Assembly (NCBI GenBank): GCA_036403035.1 | Contig: DASWRT010000322.1 | Location: 1 to 37,540 of the forward strand | Origin: DASWRT01 sp036403035 | GTDB lineage: Bacteria; Pseudomonadota; Alphaproteobacteria; ATCC43930; CGMCC-115725 | Direction: 5' to 3' | DNA length: 37,540 nucleotides | Part shown: piece after piece, positions 8,562-17,484 of the stretch | Layout: the number at the start of each line of letters is the position of its first letter | How positions within the stretch are numbered: position 1 is the stretch's first letter | Made by a program: the position numbers and the translations under genes | The notes under the pieces: generated by a model | Told to the model about the DNA's origin: nothing | Databases searched by the model: none | Seen by the model: the letters and a program-made list of their open reading frames with translations, nothing else

Positions 8562-11083
8562 GCGAGCGAGATCGTCAGCAGCTTGCCCATCTCCGACGTG
8601 CCGGGATGGCTCGACAGCGCGAGGCTGCCGAAGGCCGTCACCGTCGTCAGCGAGCTGAACAGCACGGCGCGGGTCGTCGCCGATTGCAGCGGCAGGCCGA
8701 GCCCCGCCCGCCAGTTCATCACGAAGTAGATGTCGAATGCGACGCCGATGCCGAGCAGCAGCGGCAGCGTGATGATGTTCGCGAAATTGATCGGCAGGCC
8801 GACCAGCACGCTCGTCGCCGCGGTCAGCAGGGCGGCGAGGAGCAGCGGCGCGAGCACCAGCGCGACGTCGCGGACGCGGCGCAGCACGAGCGCGAGCAGC
8901 CCGCCGATCGCGATCACGGCGATGATGCCCGCCTCGCGGAAGGCGCCGACCACCGTGCGCCCGGATTCGAGGATCGAGACCGGCGTGCCCGTCGCATCGG
9001 GCGCGACGTTCCGCACGGCGTCGACGAAGCGGCGCAGCACGGCATGGTCGGTCGCATCGCCCTTCGGGAACACCTCGATCCGCGAGCGTCCATCCGGCGT
9101 TACCCAGGCGCGCTTCAGCTCCTCCGGCAGCGTCTCCAGCGTCACCTTCTCGGGCTGCAACGACAGCCGGAGTTGGTCGAGCCGCCGCGGCAGGCCCGAC
9201 ACGAGCGCGTCGCGCAGCAGCGGCAGCGCCGCCGCGCCGCGCTGCGCGACGCGCGACAGGGCGGCGTCGAGTCGTCCGGCGGCGCCCGACGGGTCCTTGC
9301 CCTCGACGGCGCGCAGCGCCGCCATGCATTTCTCGATCGCCGCCATGTTTGCGGCATCGTCCGGCGCCGCCTTGACCTCGGAGGGCGACACGGTCGGGCC
9401 GAGCAGAAGCTGAGCATCCGACAGGATCGCCAGCTTCTTGTCCTGGTCGTTGGGCACGTAGCTGTCGACCGTGATGGCCTGCGACACCTCGGGGAGCTGA
9501 CCGAGACGCTTCGCCAGATCGATCGACGCCTGGACCGAAGGCGTGAGGATATCGATCGTGTAAGGCGTGGTGTCCGGGTCCTTCATCAGATCGAACAGCG
9601 TCGAGACGGATTCCGTATGCGGGTCCTTCAGGTTCAGCGGATCGAAGTCGAAGCGCAGCATCGGCGTCATCGCCAGTCCGAACGCTGCGAGCAGCAGGGC
9701 GCCGACCATCACGGCACGTCGACGGTCGAGCATGAAGCGGTCGAGCGCCGCGAGCCGCGCATAGCCGACCGGCGCCTCCTCGCCCGGCGGCCGCAGCAGC
9801 GTCAGTAGCGCCGGCAGCAGCGTCAGGTTCAGCGCCAGCGCGATCACCATGCTGGTGCCGGCGATCACGCCGAGTTCGGAGACGCCGGAATACGCCGTCG
9901 GCACGAAGGCGTAGAAGCCGACCGCGGTCGCCGCCGCCGCGAGCGTCAGCGGGCCGCCGATCGTCGCGGCGGTGCGCCGCAGCGCCTCGGCCGGATCGTC
10001 GCTGCCGCTGCGGAAGCGCTCGTCCCGGTAGCGGACGCTGAACTGGATGCTGAAATCGACCGCGATCCCGACGAACAGCACGGCGAACGCGACCGAGATC
10101 ATGTTCAGCGCGCCGACGCTCACCACGGCGAAGGCGCCGGTCACCGCAAGGCCGGCGAAAAGCGTGATCAGGATCGCCGCGATCAGCCGCAGCGAGCGGA
10201 CCGCGAGGAACAGGATCAGGATGACCAGCCCGACCGACAGCAGGGTCGCGACGCCGGCGCCCTGGGCAACCGTCGCGAACTCCTCGTCGGACAGCGCGAC
10301 CGAGCCGGTAAGCCGCACGCGGACGCCGCGATCGGGCGTCAGCCCGAGGTCGCGCGCAGTCTCGCGCACCGCCTCGCTGGCCCGCGCGCCCGGCTCCAGG
10401 GCGGAGTAGTCGAGCACCGGCTGCACCAGGACGAAGCGGCGCAGCTCGCGCCGCTCCGGGTCGCGGCCGGTCAGCAGGTTCTGCCACGAGAGCGGGCGGT
10501 ATGTTCCATCAGCGGCCGCCTCGACCGATTGCGCGATGGCGTCGAGCGGGTCCTGCAGCTTCGCGATGTCGGCGTCGCCGGTCTTCACGCCTTCCAGCCC
10601 CAGCGACAGCGCGTCGAACAGGCCGCGCAGGCTCGGATCCGCGGCGAGCGCGCCGATCAGCGGCTGAGCCGCGATCATGTCGTCGACGGTCTGCTGCACC
10701 TCGCTCAGCGGCAGGAACAGCAGCCCGTTGCGCACGAAGAACTCGCCGCCCTCCGGCCGGCGCACCGTCTTGAACAGCTCCGGGCGGGTCTTGAGGCGCG
10801 CGGTCAGGGCGGCGGCCGCGTCGTCGGCCTGATCGGGCGTCGCGCCGTCGATGACGACCGCCAGGAGGGCGGTGTTCTGCGGGAAGGCGCGGTCGAACGC
10901 CGCCTCGCGCTTACGCCACGGCACGTCCTCGGAGATCAGCTTGTTGGTGTCGGTGTCGATGCTGAGGTGCGTCGCGGCGTAATAGCCGCAAAGCCCGGCG
11001 AACAGCAGCGCCGTCAGCACCACCAGGGGCGCGTTGCGCCGGCAGGCATCGACGAGACGGACAAGGAGGGAGCGGAAGAGCAT
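8492..11083 (-). CDS. hpnN: hopanoid RND/MMPL-family exporter HpnN
   Basis: 863-aa resistance-nodulation-division (MMPL) transporter of the HpnN family, which moves hopanoids from the inner to the outer membrane. Layout: TM1 at about 18-38, a large periplasmic loop, a six-helix block containing the motif GIAVDFSIQF, a second large periplasmic loop, and a second helix block containing GIGVAFDIYFVMNW. Length and two-fold repeat match the family. It begins 16 bp after the copD stop on the same strand, so it appears to be the third gene of copC-copD-hpnN. Its 3' end overlaps hpnL by 70 bp antisense. Confidence 0.93.
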   Translation of the reverse strand: MLFRSLLVRLVDACRRNAPLVVLTALLFAGLCGYYAATHLSIDTDTNKLISEDVPWRKREAAFDRAFPQNTALLAVVIDGATPDQADDAAAALTARLKTRPELFKTVRRPEGGEFFVRNGLLFLPLSEVQQTVDDMIAAQPLIGALAADPSLRGLFDALSLGLEGVKTGDADIAKLQDPLDAIAQSVEAAADGTYRPLSWQNLLTGRDPERRELRRFVLVQPVLDYSALEPGARASEAVRETARDLGLTPDRGVRVRLTGSVALSDEEFATVAQGAGVATLLSVGLVILILFLAVRSLRLIAAILITLFAGLAVTGAFAVVSVGALNMISVAFAVLFVGIAVDFSIQFSVRYRDERFRSGSDDPAEALRRTAATIGGPLTLAAAATAVGFYAFVPTAYSGVSELGVIAGTSMVIALALNLTLLPALLTLLRPPGEEAPVGYARLAALDRFMLDRRRAVMVGALLLAAFGLAMTPMLRFDFDPLNLKDPHTESVSTLFDLMKDPDTTPYTIDILTPSVQASIDLAKRLGQLPEVSQAITVDSYVPNDQDKKLAILSDAQLLLGPTVSPSEVKAAPDDAANMAAIEKCMAALRAVEGKDPSGAAGRLDAALSRVAQRGAAALPLLRDALVSGLPRRLDQLRLSLQPEKVTLETLPEELKRAWVTPDGRSRIEVFPKGDATDHAVLRRFVDAVRNVAPDATGTPVSILESGRTVVGAFREAGIIAVIAIGGLLALVLRRVRDVALVLAPLLLAALLTAATSVLVGLPINFANIITLPLLLGIGVAFDIYFVMNWRAGLGLPLQSATTRAVLFSSLTTVTAFGSLALSSHPGTSEMGKLLTISLAYTLGCTLFVLPALLGEPKPPPR

Positions 11084-11099
11084 CGATCGCGCCCGTCCG

Positions 11100-12761
11100 T
11101 CAGGCTTCGCGATAGCTCAGAAGCAGCAGTCCGATCAGCACGAAGCAGACCGGCCAAGCCCATGCCGGCAGCCGATTGCCCGGCGGCGGCAGGCGCAGCT
11201 CCAGCCAGCGGGTCCAGCCGGCGAGGATGCCGAGCAGCGCCAGCGGCACGTGCGAGATCTCGATCAGGAACTGATCCTTGACGTTCGCCAGCGCGTGCGA
11301 ATGCGTCAGCAGCAGCCCGCCGCCGATCGCCGTGATGAGCGGAAACACCAGGGCGGCGCCGCCCGATCGGATGCGGCCGTTGCGAACGCCCCACTCGAAC
11401 AGCCCGAAGGCGGCGGTCAGGACGACGAAGACGCGGTGCTGCACGACCTCCGGGTCGCGCAGGCTCTCGAAGAACCCGACGTCGCCGAGCGGCCACGTCT
11501 CCGGATCGGAGCGGACGAGCAGGAAGGCGGCGAGGCCGACGAAGAGCAGCGGCCAGTGCCGCGCCCACGGCGCCCACCCGCTGCGTTCGGCAAGCGACAG
11601 CAGCCCGATCGCCAGCACGAAGATGCCGGCCCAATGGTGGTTGTATTCGGACCAGGCGATGTCCTCCGCGTTGCGTGGCGGAAGCTCGCCGGCGCCTGGA
11701 ACGAACGCCTGCGGCCGATTTGCGGCGCGCGCCGCGGCGGCGGCATTCTCCGCATCGAGCTTCGCCTGCAACTCCGGGATCGCGAGGCTCGCGCGGTCGG
11801 GGCTTGCCAGACGCGGCCATTGCGGCACCAGCCGCTCGGCGATTTCGTGCAGCGTCGCCCGGTCCTGCGTCAGATCGCTCGCCGGCGGCAGGGACGTGAG
11901 CGACGCGGCGGCGAAGAACACGGTGATGCCGATCCCAACCTCGACCTCGGCGAAGCGCCGGAACCGTTTGGTCGGCGTCCGCGGATCGTCGAGCACGCGG
12001 TCGACCAGCAGATAGTTCATGCCGCCGAGGAACAGCAGGAAGCCGAGCAGCGCGACCTTGGTTCCGACCATCACGCCGTAGGCGGTGCCGTAGAACGCCT
12101 CCAGCGATCCGATATAGGCGAGCGACATGACGAAGCCGGCGGCGACGAGCACGCCGACGCTCCCCACCGACATCGTCGAGAACCGTTTGCCGACCCGGCC
12201 GACCGATATGCCGTCGCGCATCATCGCCAGCGCCAGCACCAGATAGGGGATGCCGCCGACCCACACGGCCGCCGCAGCCTGATGGAGGAACTCTGCGAGC
12301 GCGAGCGGCGCTCGATCCTCGACGCGCGCGATCGCGTGGCTGGTCGCGGTCTGCGCCGCCAGGATGACGACGGCGAGCGCCACCAGCGCTGCGGTCGGCG
12401 CGTGCCGCGGCACACCCAGGCAGAGGCCGGCGGCGAGCAGCGCGGCGGCGAGCACGACGACGTCGGCAAGTACGGACTGCGCGCCCAGCGCGTCGCCGAG
12501 CGACAGGTCGGCGGTGCCGATCAGCGTCGCCGTCGCCAGCGCGATGTCGGCCGCGGCGGCGACGGCGAGCGCGACGGCGCTCCAGCCGGCGAGCCGGGTG
12601 CTGCGCCGGAGCAAAGGCAGCCCGTCCGCGACCTCGTCGGCGAGCGGCCGTGCGAGCAGCGCCAGGAAGGCGATGCCGCCGACGCAGAGCGACTGCGCGG
12701 TGATGGTCAGGCCCCGCAGCAGGACGCTGAGGAAGCCGAAGATATCGAGAAGCAACGCCAT
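11100..12761 (-). CDS. copD: CopD-family copper resistance membrane protein
   Basis: Multi-pass membrane protein of 553 aa with the CopD domain; I count well over ten hydrophobic helices. Histidines likely to bind copper or haem occur in membrane segments, for example in EYNHHWAG, in VVQHRVF and in LTHSHAL. CopD works with CopC in copper uptake or resistance at the inner membrane. Between the N-terminal helices and the C-terminal block lies a hydrophilic loop (about residues 275-355). CopC is encoded 24 bp upstream, hpnN 16 bp downstream, all on the same strand. The exact direction of copper movement cannot be read from sequence. Confidence 0.85.
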   Translation of the reverse strand: MALLLDIFGFLSVLLRGLTITAQSLCVGGIAFLALLARPLADEVADGLPLLRRSTRLAGWSAVALAVAAAADIALATATLIGTADLSLGDALGAQSVLADVVVLAAALLAAGLCLGVPRHAPTAALVALAVVILAAQTATSHAIARVEDRAPLALAEFLHQAAAAVWVGGIPYLVLALAMMRDGISVGRVGKRFSTMSVGSVGVLVAAGFVMSLAYIGSLEAFYGTAYGVMVGTKVALLGFLLFLGGMNYLLVDRVLDDPRTPTKRFRRFAEVEVGIGITVFFAAASLTSLPPASDLTQDRATLHEIAERLVPQWPRLASPDRASLAIPELQAKLDAENAAAAARAANRPQAFVPGAGELPPRNAEDIAWSEYNHHWAGIFVLAIGLLSLAERSGWAPWARHWPLLFVGLAAFLLVRSDPETWPLGDVGFFESLRDPEVVQHRVFVVLTAAFGLFEWGVRNGRIRSGGAALVFPLITAIGGGLLLTHSHALANVKDQFLIEISHVPLALLGILAGWTRWLELRLPPPGNRLPAWAWPVCFVLIGLLLLSYREA

Positions 12762-12785
12762 CGATGAAAGTTCGCCGGCCGGTCG

Positions 12786-13169
12786 TTAATGCGACACGGT
12801 GAAGGGGATGTCGCCGCGCGTGATGTGCCCGTCTACCGCGAGCACTTGCCAGCGCAGGCGGTACTGGCCCGGCGCGACGCCGGCCGCTCGCCCGGTCAGC
12901 ATGTCGGGCGCCTCGTCCGGCGTGACCGCCACGGGCGTGGCTTTGTCATCCCGGCCGATCAGCGTGAGACGCGACCGCTTCTGGTCGATGCGGCTGTTGA
13001 AGTGCAGCCGTACGTCGACATCCGGCCCGACGACGGCGGCGTTCACGGCCGGCGTCGAGTCGATGATGATGGCGTGGGCGAGGGCCGGATGCTGCCAAGC
13101 GGCGAGAATGCCCGCCAGGAGACCGGCGGCGGCAAAGCGGCGCGGCGCAGGAAGCATGGCGCGCGTCAT
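12786..13169 (-). CDS. copC: periplasmic copper-binding protein CopC
   Basis: 127-aa exported protein. The signal peptide ends ALA at residue 31, so the mature protein would begin with His32, the hallmark of CopC copper sites where the N-terminal histidine chelates Cu(II) (histidine brace). The matching C-terminal ligands are visible in VDGHITRG (D113, H115). No methionine-rich Cu(I) loop is apparent, so this is probably a single-site Cu(II) CopC. ATG at 13169; a second ATG four codons in is possible. First gene of a copC-copD-hpnN run. Confidence 0.92.
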   Translation of the reverse strand: MTRAMLPAPRRFAAAGLLAGILAAWQHPALAHAIIIDSTPAVNAAVVGPDVDVRLHFNSRIDQKRSRLTLIGRDDKATPVAVTPDEAPDMLTGRAAGVAPGQYRLRWQVLAVDGHITRGDIPFTVSH

Positions 13170-13272
13170 ATCAGACTATCCCCGGCGGTACACCCGTATT
13201 TTATACGTCACAGTGCGACAAAATCGTGCCCGGCGCGTTCGCTATGTAGAACGATCAACGTCAGGTGCAGCA

Positions 13273-13449
13273 ATGTCTGCGCACGGCATCTGGGCTGTCG
13301 CCATCGTCGGCGCGCTCATCGCCGCCGAGATGGCGGTCGAGGAATGGCGCGAACGGCGGGCACGCCGGCAGGCTCGCGCCCGGGGGCTGTCGGCTCGACC
13401 GGTTGCAGCGTCCGCACCGGCGGCGTGGTGGCACTTGACACGCCGCTGA
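13273..13449 (+). CDS. small single-helix membrane protein, unknown
   Basis: 58-codon reading frame: ATG, one hydrophobic helix (about residues 6-20), then an acidic/Arg-rich amphipathic stretch (EEWRERRARRQARARG) and a short tail. An AGGTG Shine-Dalgarno-like sequence lies 5-6 bases before the ATG. It sits alone between copC (divergent) and the SRAP gene. The helix-plus-basic-tail layout is common for small bacterial membrane proteins, but I recognise no family. It could be spurious. Confidence 0.4.
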   Translation: MSAHGIWAVAIVGALIAAEMAVEEWRERRARRQARARGLSARPVAASAPAAWWHLTRR

Positions 13450-13531
13450 TCCGCCGTAGCAGGCCCTTGCTGCGACGTCGCCGCTGCGCGATTTTCGTCG
13501 GCGGCAAGGACGATGCGAGCAGGGGCGGGCG

Positions 13532-14248
13532 ATGTGCGGACGGTTGTTCCAGAAGACGCCGGCGGCCGAGGCGGCGCGGATTTTCGCGACGGCGAACCCG
13601 GTTCCGAACATCCCGCCCCGTTATAATGCGGCTCCGACCCAGGACGTCCTCGCGGTCCGCTTCAATCCGGAGACCGGGCAGCGCTCCCTCGACCTGTTGC
13701 ATTGGGGGCTGATCCCGATCTGGGCCAAGGACCGTTCGATCGCCAGCCGCCTGATCAACGCCCGTTCCGAAGGCATCGACAAGAAGCCGTCCTTCGCCGA
13801 CGCGTTCCGCCGCCGCCGGTGCCTCGTGCCGGCCGACGGGTTCTATGAATGGAAGAAGGATGGGAAGCATCGTGAGCCCTTCGCGGTGACGATGCGCGAC
13901 GGAGGGCTCTTCGCCTTTGCCGGACTATGGGAGCGCTGGCGCGGCGAGGGCGGAGAAATCGTCCGCTCCTTCACCATCGTGACGACGGCGGCGAACGATC
14001 TCCTGTCGCCGATCCACGAGCGCATGCCGGTCATCGTACACCCTGCCGACTACGACCGCTGGCTCGGCGCGGCGCCGGCGGACGAGGCCGAGCTGCATGC
14101 GCTGATGAAGCCGTTCCCCGCCGAGCGGATGCGCGTCTATCCGGTCGACCCGGCGGTCGGCAACGTCCGCAACGACGATCCGCACCTGATCGAGCCCATG
14201 GCGGCCATGGCGCCGGCCGGCGAGCCGGCCGGGGCGAACCCGGCCTGA
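13532..14248 (+). CDS. yedK: SOS response-associated peptidase (SRAP/YedK/HMCES)
   Basis: 238-aa SRAP protein. It forms a covalent thiazolidine crosslink to abasic sites in single-stranded DNA, shielding them. The full active set is visible: Cys2 (exposed after Met removal), Asn76 in NARSE, Glu106 in GFYEW and His162 in HERMP, plus YNAAPTQ. Length is usual for the family, with a short Ala/Pro-rich tail. ATG at 13532 is fixed by the essential Cys2. Single gene, convergent with the PepSY-like gene 34 bp downstream. No LexA box was recognised upstream. Confidence 0.95.
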   Translation: MCGRLFQKTPAAEAARIFATANPVPNIPPRYNAAPTQDVLAVRFNPETGQRSLDLLHWGLIPIWAKDRSIASRLINARSEGIDKKPSFADAFRRRRCLVPADGFYEWKKDGKHREPFAVTMRDGGLFAFAGLWERWRGEGGEIVRSFTIVTTAANDLLSPIHERMPVIVHPADYDRWLGAAPADEAELHALMKPFPAERMRVYPVDPAVGNVRNDDPHLIEPMAAMAPAGEPAGANPA

Positions 14249-14282
14249 ACCGGGTCCGCCGCCAGCCGCCCGCGTGCCGCCG

Positions 14283-14705
14283 TTACTTCCCGACGACGTC
14301 GCCCTGATAGTCGAGCTGAACCTCGACCTGCTTGCCGTCCTTGCTGGCGTTGCCGGTCCAGACGGAGGTGTTCGGGTCCTTCTTGAGGTTCGTCACCTGC
14401 TGGTAGCCCATCGACTCGATGCGCGACTTGGCCTGCGCTTCGGTGAAGCTGTTGGCGCCCGGCGTGACCTTCCCGTCGCCGCTCTGCTGGCTGCTGCCGC
14501 TCGACCCGGTGGCCTCGCGCGGTTGGCCCTGCCGGTCCTGCTGTGCGGTCGGAGCGTTCGGCCGCGCCGTCGCATTGGACGGAGAGTTGGTGCCGGCGCC
14601 CGCTCCGCTCGCCGGAGCGGACCCGCTGCTGGTCTGCGCCACGGCAAGGGACGCGCCGCCCAGCAGCAGCGCGGCGGCGAGAGCGGTCGTGATGCGCGTC
14701 GTCAT
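14283..14705 (-). CDS. secreted PepSY-like domain protein
   Basis: 140-aa exported protein: signal peptide (cleavage near AVAQ, residue 24), a low-complexity Ser/Gly/Ala/Asn/Gln linker (about 25-75), then a C-terminal PepSY-like domain (about 80-140) with the pattern F-T-E-A-Q-A-K-S-R-I-E and a final LDYQGDVVGK. Such proteins are periplasmic and of unknown function. A good AGGAGG Shine-Dalgarno lies about 10 bases before the ATG at 14705. It is divergent from the permease gene at 14892 across 186 bp that must hold both promoters. Confidence 0.8.
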   Translation of the reverse strand: MTTRITTALAAALLLGGASLAVAQTSSGSAPASGAGAGTNSPSNATARPNAPTAQQDRQGQPREATGSSGSSQQSGDGKVTPGANSFTEAQAKSRIESMGYQQVTNLKKDPNTSVWTGNASKDGKQVEVQLDYQGDVVGK

Positions 14706-14891
14706 CTCGGTTTGTCCTCCTGAACGATCAGCCGATCTATCGGAGGAAACAGGGAGTTCCGCCGTTCGATCCGCCGTGGCCGTTTCGGACACCGAAGCCG
14801 CGAGGACGGGATAGATCGTTTCGGCGCGGCTGCCGTTGATGAGTGAACCGGTACGTATGCCGCCGCGCAGCCCGGGAGGAACGTTCCGCAG

Positions 14892-16676
14892 ATGACCACC
14901 CAACAGGCACTCAGCTTCGCGATCGTCGGCGGCATGCTGGTGCTGTTCCTCTGGGACCGGCTCCGCTACGACGTCGTGGCGGCGCTCGCGCTCACCGCTT
15001 CGGTCGCTGCCGGCGTGGTCAAGCCGGACAAGGCGTTCGAGGGCTTCGCAAGCCCGGTGATCATGATCATCGCCACCGCGCTCGTGTTGAGCCGCGCGAT
15101 CGCCGGCACCGGGCTGGTCGAGATGCTGACGCGGCGTCTCGAACCCGCGATGCGGACGCGCGGCCTGCAGGTCGGCGTGCTGGTGTTCCTGGTGACGCTG
15201 CTCTCCGCCTTCATGAAGAATGTCGGCGCGCTGGCAATGTTCCTGCCGGTCGCCTTCCAGGTCGCGCGGCGCAACGGCCGGTCGGTTGCGGATTTCCTGA
15301 TGCCGATGGCGTTCGGGTCGCTGATCGGCGGCACGGTGACGCTGATCGGCACGTCGCCCAACCTGCTGATCTCGGCGGTGCGGCAGCAGACCGAGGGCAA
15401 GCCGTTCGGCATGTTCGATTTCACGCCGGTCGGGCTCGGCGTCTGCGTGGCGGGCGTCCTGTTCCTTGGCGTCGGCTGGCGTCTGGTGCCTAAGGGCAGG
15501 CGCCCGAGCGGGCCGGCCGAGGAGCGGTTCCGCATCGAGGACTACATGACCGAGGCGACGGTGCCTCCCGGCTCGCCTTTCGTCGGCAAGCAGGTGCGCG
15601 AGCTGGAGGCGCTCGGCGAAGGCGATCTGACGGTCGCCGCGATCGTCCGCGAGCGCTTCCGGCGCTATGTCCCGGCCGGTCACTGGACCTTGCAGGAGAA
15701 CGACGAACTCGTGTTGGAAGCCGATCCCGTCGTGCTCAAGCGTGTTATCGACGAGGCCGGTCTGGAGCTGGAACCGATTCGCGGCGAGCCGGCGGAGGCC
15801 GGAGACGGCGACGCGGATCGGCTCGGCGTCGTCGAAGCGATCGTCAACGAGGGATCGGCGCTTGTCGGGAACTCGCCGGAAGGGCTCCAGCTGCGTCAGC
15901 GGTACGGGGTCAATCTGCTGGCGGTAAGCCGCCACGGCCGGCGCAACATGAGCCGCCTGCGCCGCCTGCGCTTTCAGACCGGCGACGTCGTCGTGCTGCA
16001 AGGCGATGCCGAGCGGCTCGACGAGACGGTGACGGCGTTGGGCTGCATTCCGCTGGCGGAGCGAAACCTGCGGCTCGGCCGGCCGCGGCAGCGCTGGCTG
16101 CCTCTGGCGATTCTCGTCGTCGCGATGGCGCTCGCGGCGACGAACACGGTGCCCGTCGCGATGGCTTTCTTCGGCGCGGCGGTTGCCATTGCGGTGTTCA
16201 GGGTCCTGCCGCTCCGCGAAATCTATGAAAGCATCGACTGGCCGATCCTTGTGCTGCTCGGCTGCATGATCCCGGTCGGCGAATCGGTTCATGCGACCGG
16301 CGGGACGGAGCTGATCGCCGCATGGATCGCCGGCGCGGCGGGCAGCCTGCCGCCTTGGGGACTGTTGGCGCTGGTGATGGCGATTTCGATGCTGGCGACG
16401 CCGATCCTGCATCACGCGGCGGCGGTGCTCGTGATGGGGCCGATCGCCGCCAGCCTCGGCGCGAAGCTGGGGATGAGCCCCGATTCGTTCATGATGGCGG
16501 TTGCGCTGGGCGCGGCGAGCGACTTCCTGACGCCGGTCGGGCACCAGTGCAATACGCTGGTGATGGGGCCGGGCGGCTACAAGTTCGGTGACTACTGGCG
16601 CGTCGGCCTGCCGCTTTCCGCGATCGTCCTGATCGTCGGCGTACCGCTCATCGTGCTGGTCTGGCCGCTGCGGTAA
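14892..16676 (+). CDS. SLC13-family (DASS-type) permease with two RCK_C domains
   Basis: 594-aa inner-membrane transporter. N-terminal helices (about 1-200) carry the family motif GTSPNLL; a cytoplasmic insert (about 212-390) holds two TrkA-C/RCK_C-like domains; C-terminal helices (about 395-594) end with GHQCNTLVMGPGGYKFGDYW. Family members move dicarboxylates, sulphate or other anions with sodium or protons. The RCK_C-containing subgroup (SAC1/YbiR type) is often linked to sulphate, but the substrate is not readable here. A GGAGGAA ribosome-binding site precedes ATG 14892. No accessory gene adjoins it. Confidence 0.9.
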   Translation: MTTQQALSFAIVGGMLVLFLWDRLRYDVVAALALTASVAAGVVKPDKAFEGFASPVIMIIATALVLSRAIAGTGLVEMLTRRLEPAMRTRGLQVGVLVFLVTLLSAFMKNVGALAMFLPVAFQVARRNGRSVADFLMPMAFGSLIGGTVTLIGTSPNLLISAVRQQTEGKPFGMFDFTPVGLGVCVAGVLFLGVGWRLVPKGRRPSGPAEERFRIEDYMTEATVPPGSPFVGKQVRELEALGEGDLTVAAIVRERFRRYVPAGHWTLQENDELVLEADPVVLKRVIDEAGLELEPIRGEPAEAGDGDADRLGVVEAIVNEGSALVGNSPEGLQLRQRYGVNLLAVSRHGRRNMSRLRRLRFQTGDVVVLQGDAERLDETVTALGCIPLAERNLRLGRPRQRWLPLAILVVAMALAATNTVPVAMAFFGAAVAIAVFRVLPLREIYESIDWPILVLLGCMIPVGESVHATGGTELIAAWIAGAAGSLPPWGLLALVMAISMLATPILHHAAAVLVMGPIAASLGAKLGMSPDSFMMAVALGAASDFLTPVGHQCNTLVMGPGGYKFGDYWRVGLPLSAIVLIVGVPLIVLVWPLR

Positions 16677-16677
16677 C

Positions 16678-16709
16678 CCCGGAGTTCACATGGCCCGGAG
16701 TTCACATGG
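16678..16709. repeat. perfect 16-bp tandem duplication
   Basis: The unit cccggagttcacatgg occurs twice back to back (16678-16693 and 16694-16709) immediately after the permease stop codon. Each copy contains a GGAG and an ATG, but no long frame follows. It looks like a recent slippage duplication; no function is implied. Confidence 0.9.
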
Positions 16710-16731
16710 TATATGACGCGGTGCGGCGCCG

Positions 16732-17049
16732 TCATCTGCCCTTCCCCATGGCGCCTGCGCCGCCACCCGCACCCGCGCCCGCGCCCATGCCCCTGCCGGC
16801 GCCGACGGCAGTGCCCTGGCGCTCGCCGAAATGATCCCGCGCGCCGCCGCCGCCATGGTAGTTGTGGCCGTCGAAATCCTCCGGCGCGACGAGCAGCGGG
16901 GCTTCGGATACGTCGGGGACGGCGCCGCTCCCGGCAGTTGCCGTCATGGCACCGGACGGTATGCCGGCGGCGCAGCCGCCGAGCGATAGCGATTCGATGG
17001 CGGCAAGCGCCGCGCAACCCGCCACGAACGACAACCTTGTGTTCATCAT
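16732..17049 (-). CDS. small Gly-rich lipoprotein, unknown
   Basis: 105-aa predicted lipoprotein: signal peptide with lipobox LGGC (Cys about residue 26), a mid segment VPDVSEAPLLVAPEDFDGHNYHGGGG, and a C-terminal Gly/Ala/Met-rich tail. ATG at 17049 or the adjacent ATG at 17046. Divergent from the exported protein gene at 17155. I recognise no family. The lipobox and coherent codon pattern support it as real. Confidence 0.6.
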   Translation of the reverse strand: MMNTRLSFVAGCAALAAIESLSLGGCAAGIPSGAMTATAGSGAVPDVSEAPLLVAPEDFDGHNYHGGGGARDHFGERQGTAVGAGRGMGAGAGAGGGAGAMGKGR

Positions 17050-17154
17050 CCGCCCCTACGATATGTCGCCGACCGAGGTCGGCCGGCGTCCCGATGGAAG
17101 AGCCGGCTGGATCTCAACGTTATATTTGGCGATGACGTGTTCAGTGCCGAGACG

Positions 17155-17397
17155 ATGCAGACAAGAATTTTCCTGACGGTGATCGTCGCCGCAGCCCTCG
17201 CGGCTGCCGCGGCCGATGCCCAGACGACAGCCACGGCCGGATTGCAGACCGTGGTGGTCCCGGTTGTCGCCAACCAGCTTCCGCAGGCGCAGCAGAAGGC
17301 CGCTAACTACTGCTCGACCTTCGGTAAGGCCGCCGAGTTCCAGGGGATCCGTCAGCAGCGCAACGGCAGTGAGATCGCGCTTTTCGCCTGCGTCTGA
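17155..17397 (+). CDS. small exported protein with two cysteines, unknown
   Basis: 80-aa frame from ATG 17155 with a signal peptide (cleavage near ADA-Q, about residue 23). The mature domain of about 57 residues has two Cys (in NYCSTFG and the final FACV) that could form a disulphide. A GTG six codons upstream is an alternative start but would spoil the signal peptide. No recognised domain. Likely a periplasmic or secreted protein. Confidence 0.6.
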   Translation: MQTRIFLTVIVAAALAAAAADAQTTATAGLQTVVVPVVANQLPQAQQKAANYCSTFGKAAEFQGIRQQRNGSEIALFACV

Positions 17398-17484
17398 TCC
17401 GGAGTGCTATCGAAGTGCGTGTTACCCGGCGGTAGCGGGTATGCCGTTAATCATTCCCCGGTGGGCATTCCGGCGCCGGCTAAG

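Noticed and set aside
7932..10487. 851-codon minus-strand open frame across hpnL and hpnN
   Set aside because: Shifted frame of hpnN; alanine/arginine-rich with no motifs, while the hpnN frame has clear RND motifs.
11034..12767. 577-codon plus-strand open frame opposite copD
   Set aside because: Antisense shadow of copD and the hpnN start; Arg/Gln/Asp-rich composition with no domain.
14283..16544. 753-codon minus-strand open frame opposite the SLC13 permease
   Set aside because: Arg/His/Asp-rich low-complexity translation typical of GC-rich antisense shadow; only its last 140 codons (from ATG 14705) form a real exported protein.
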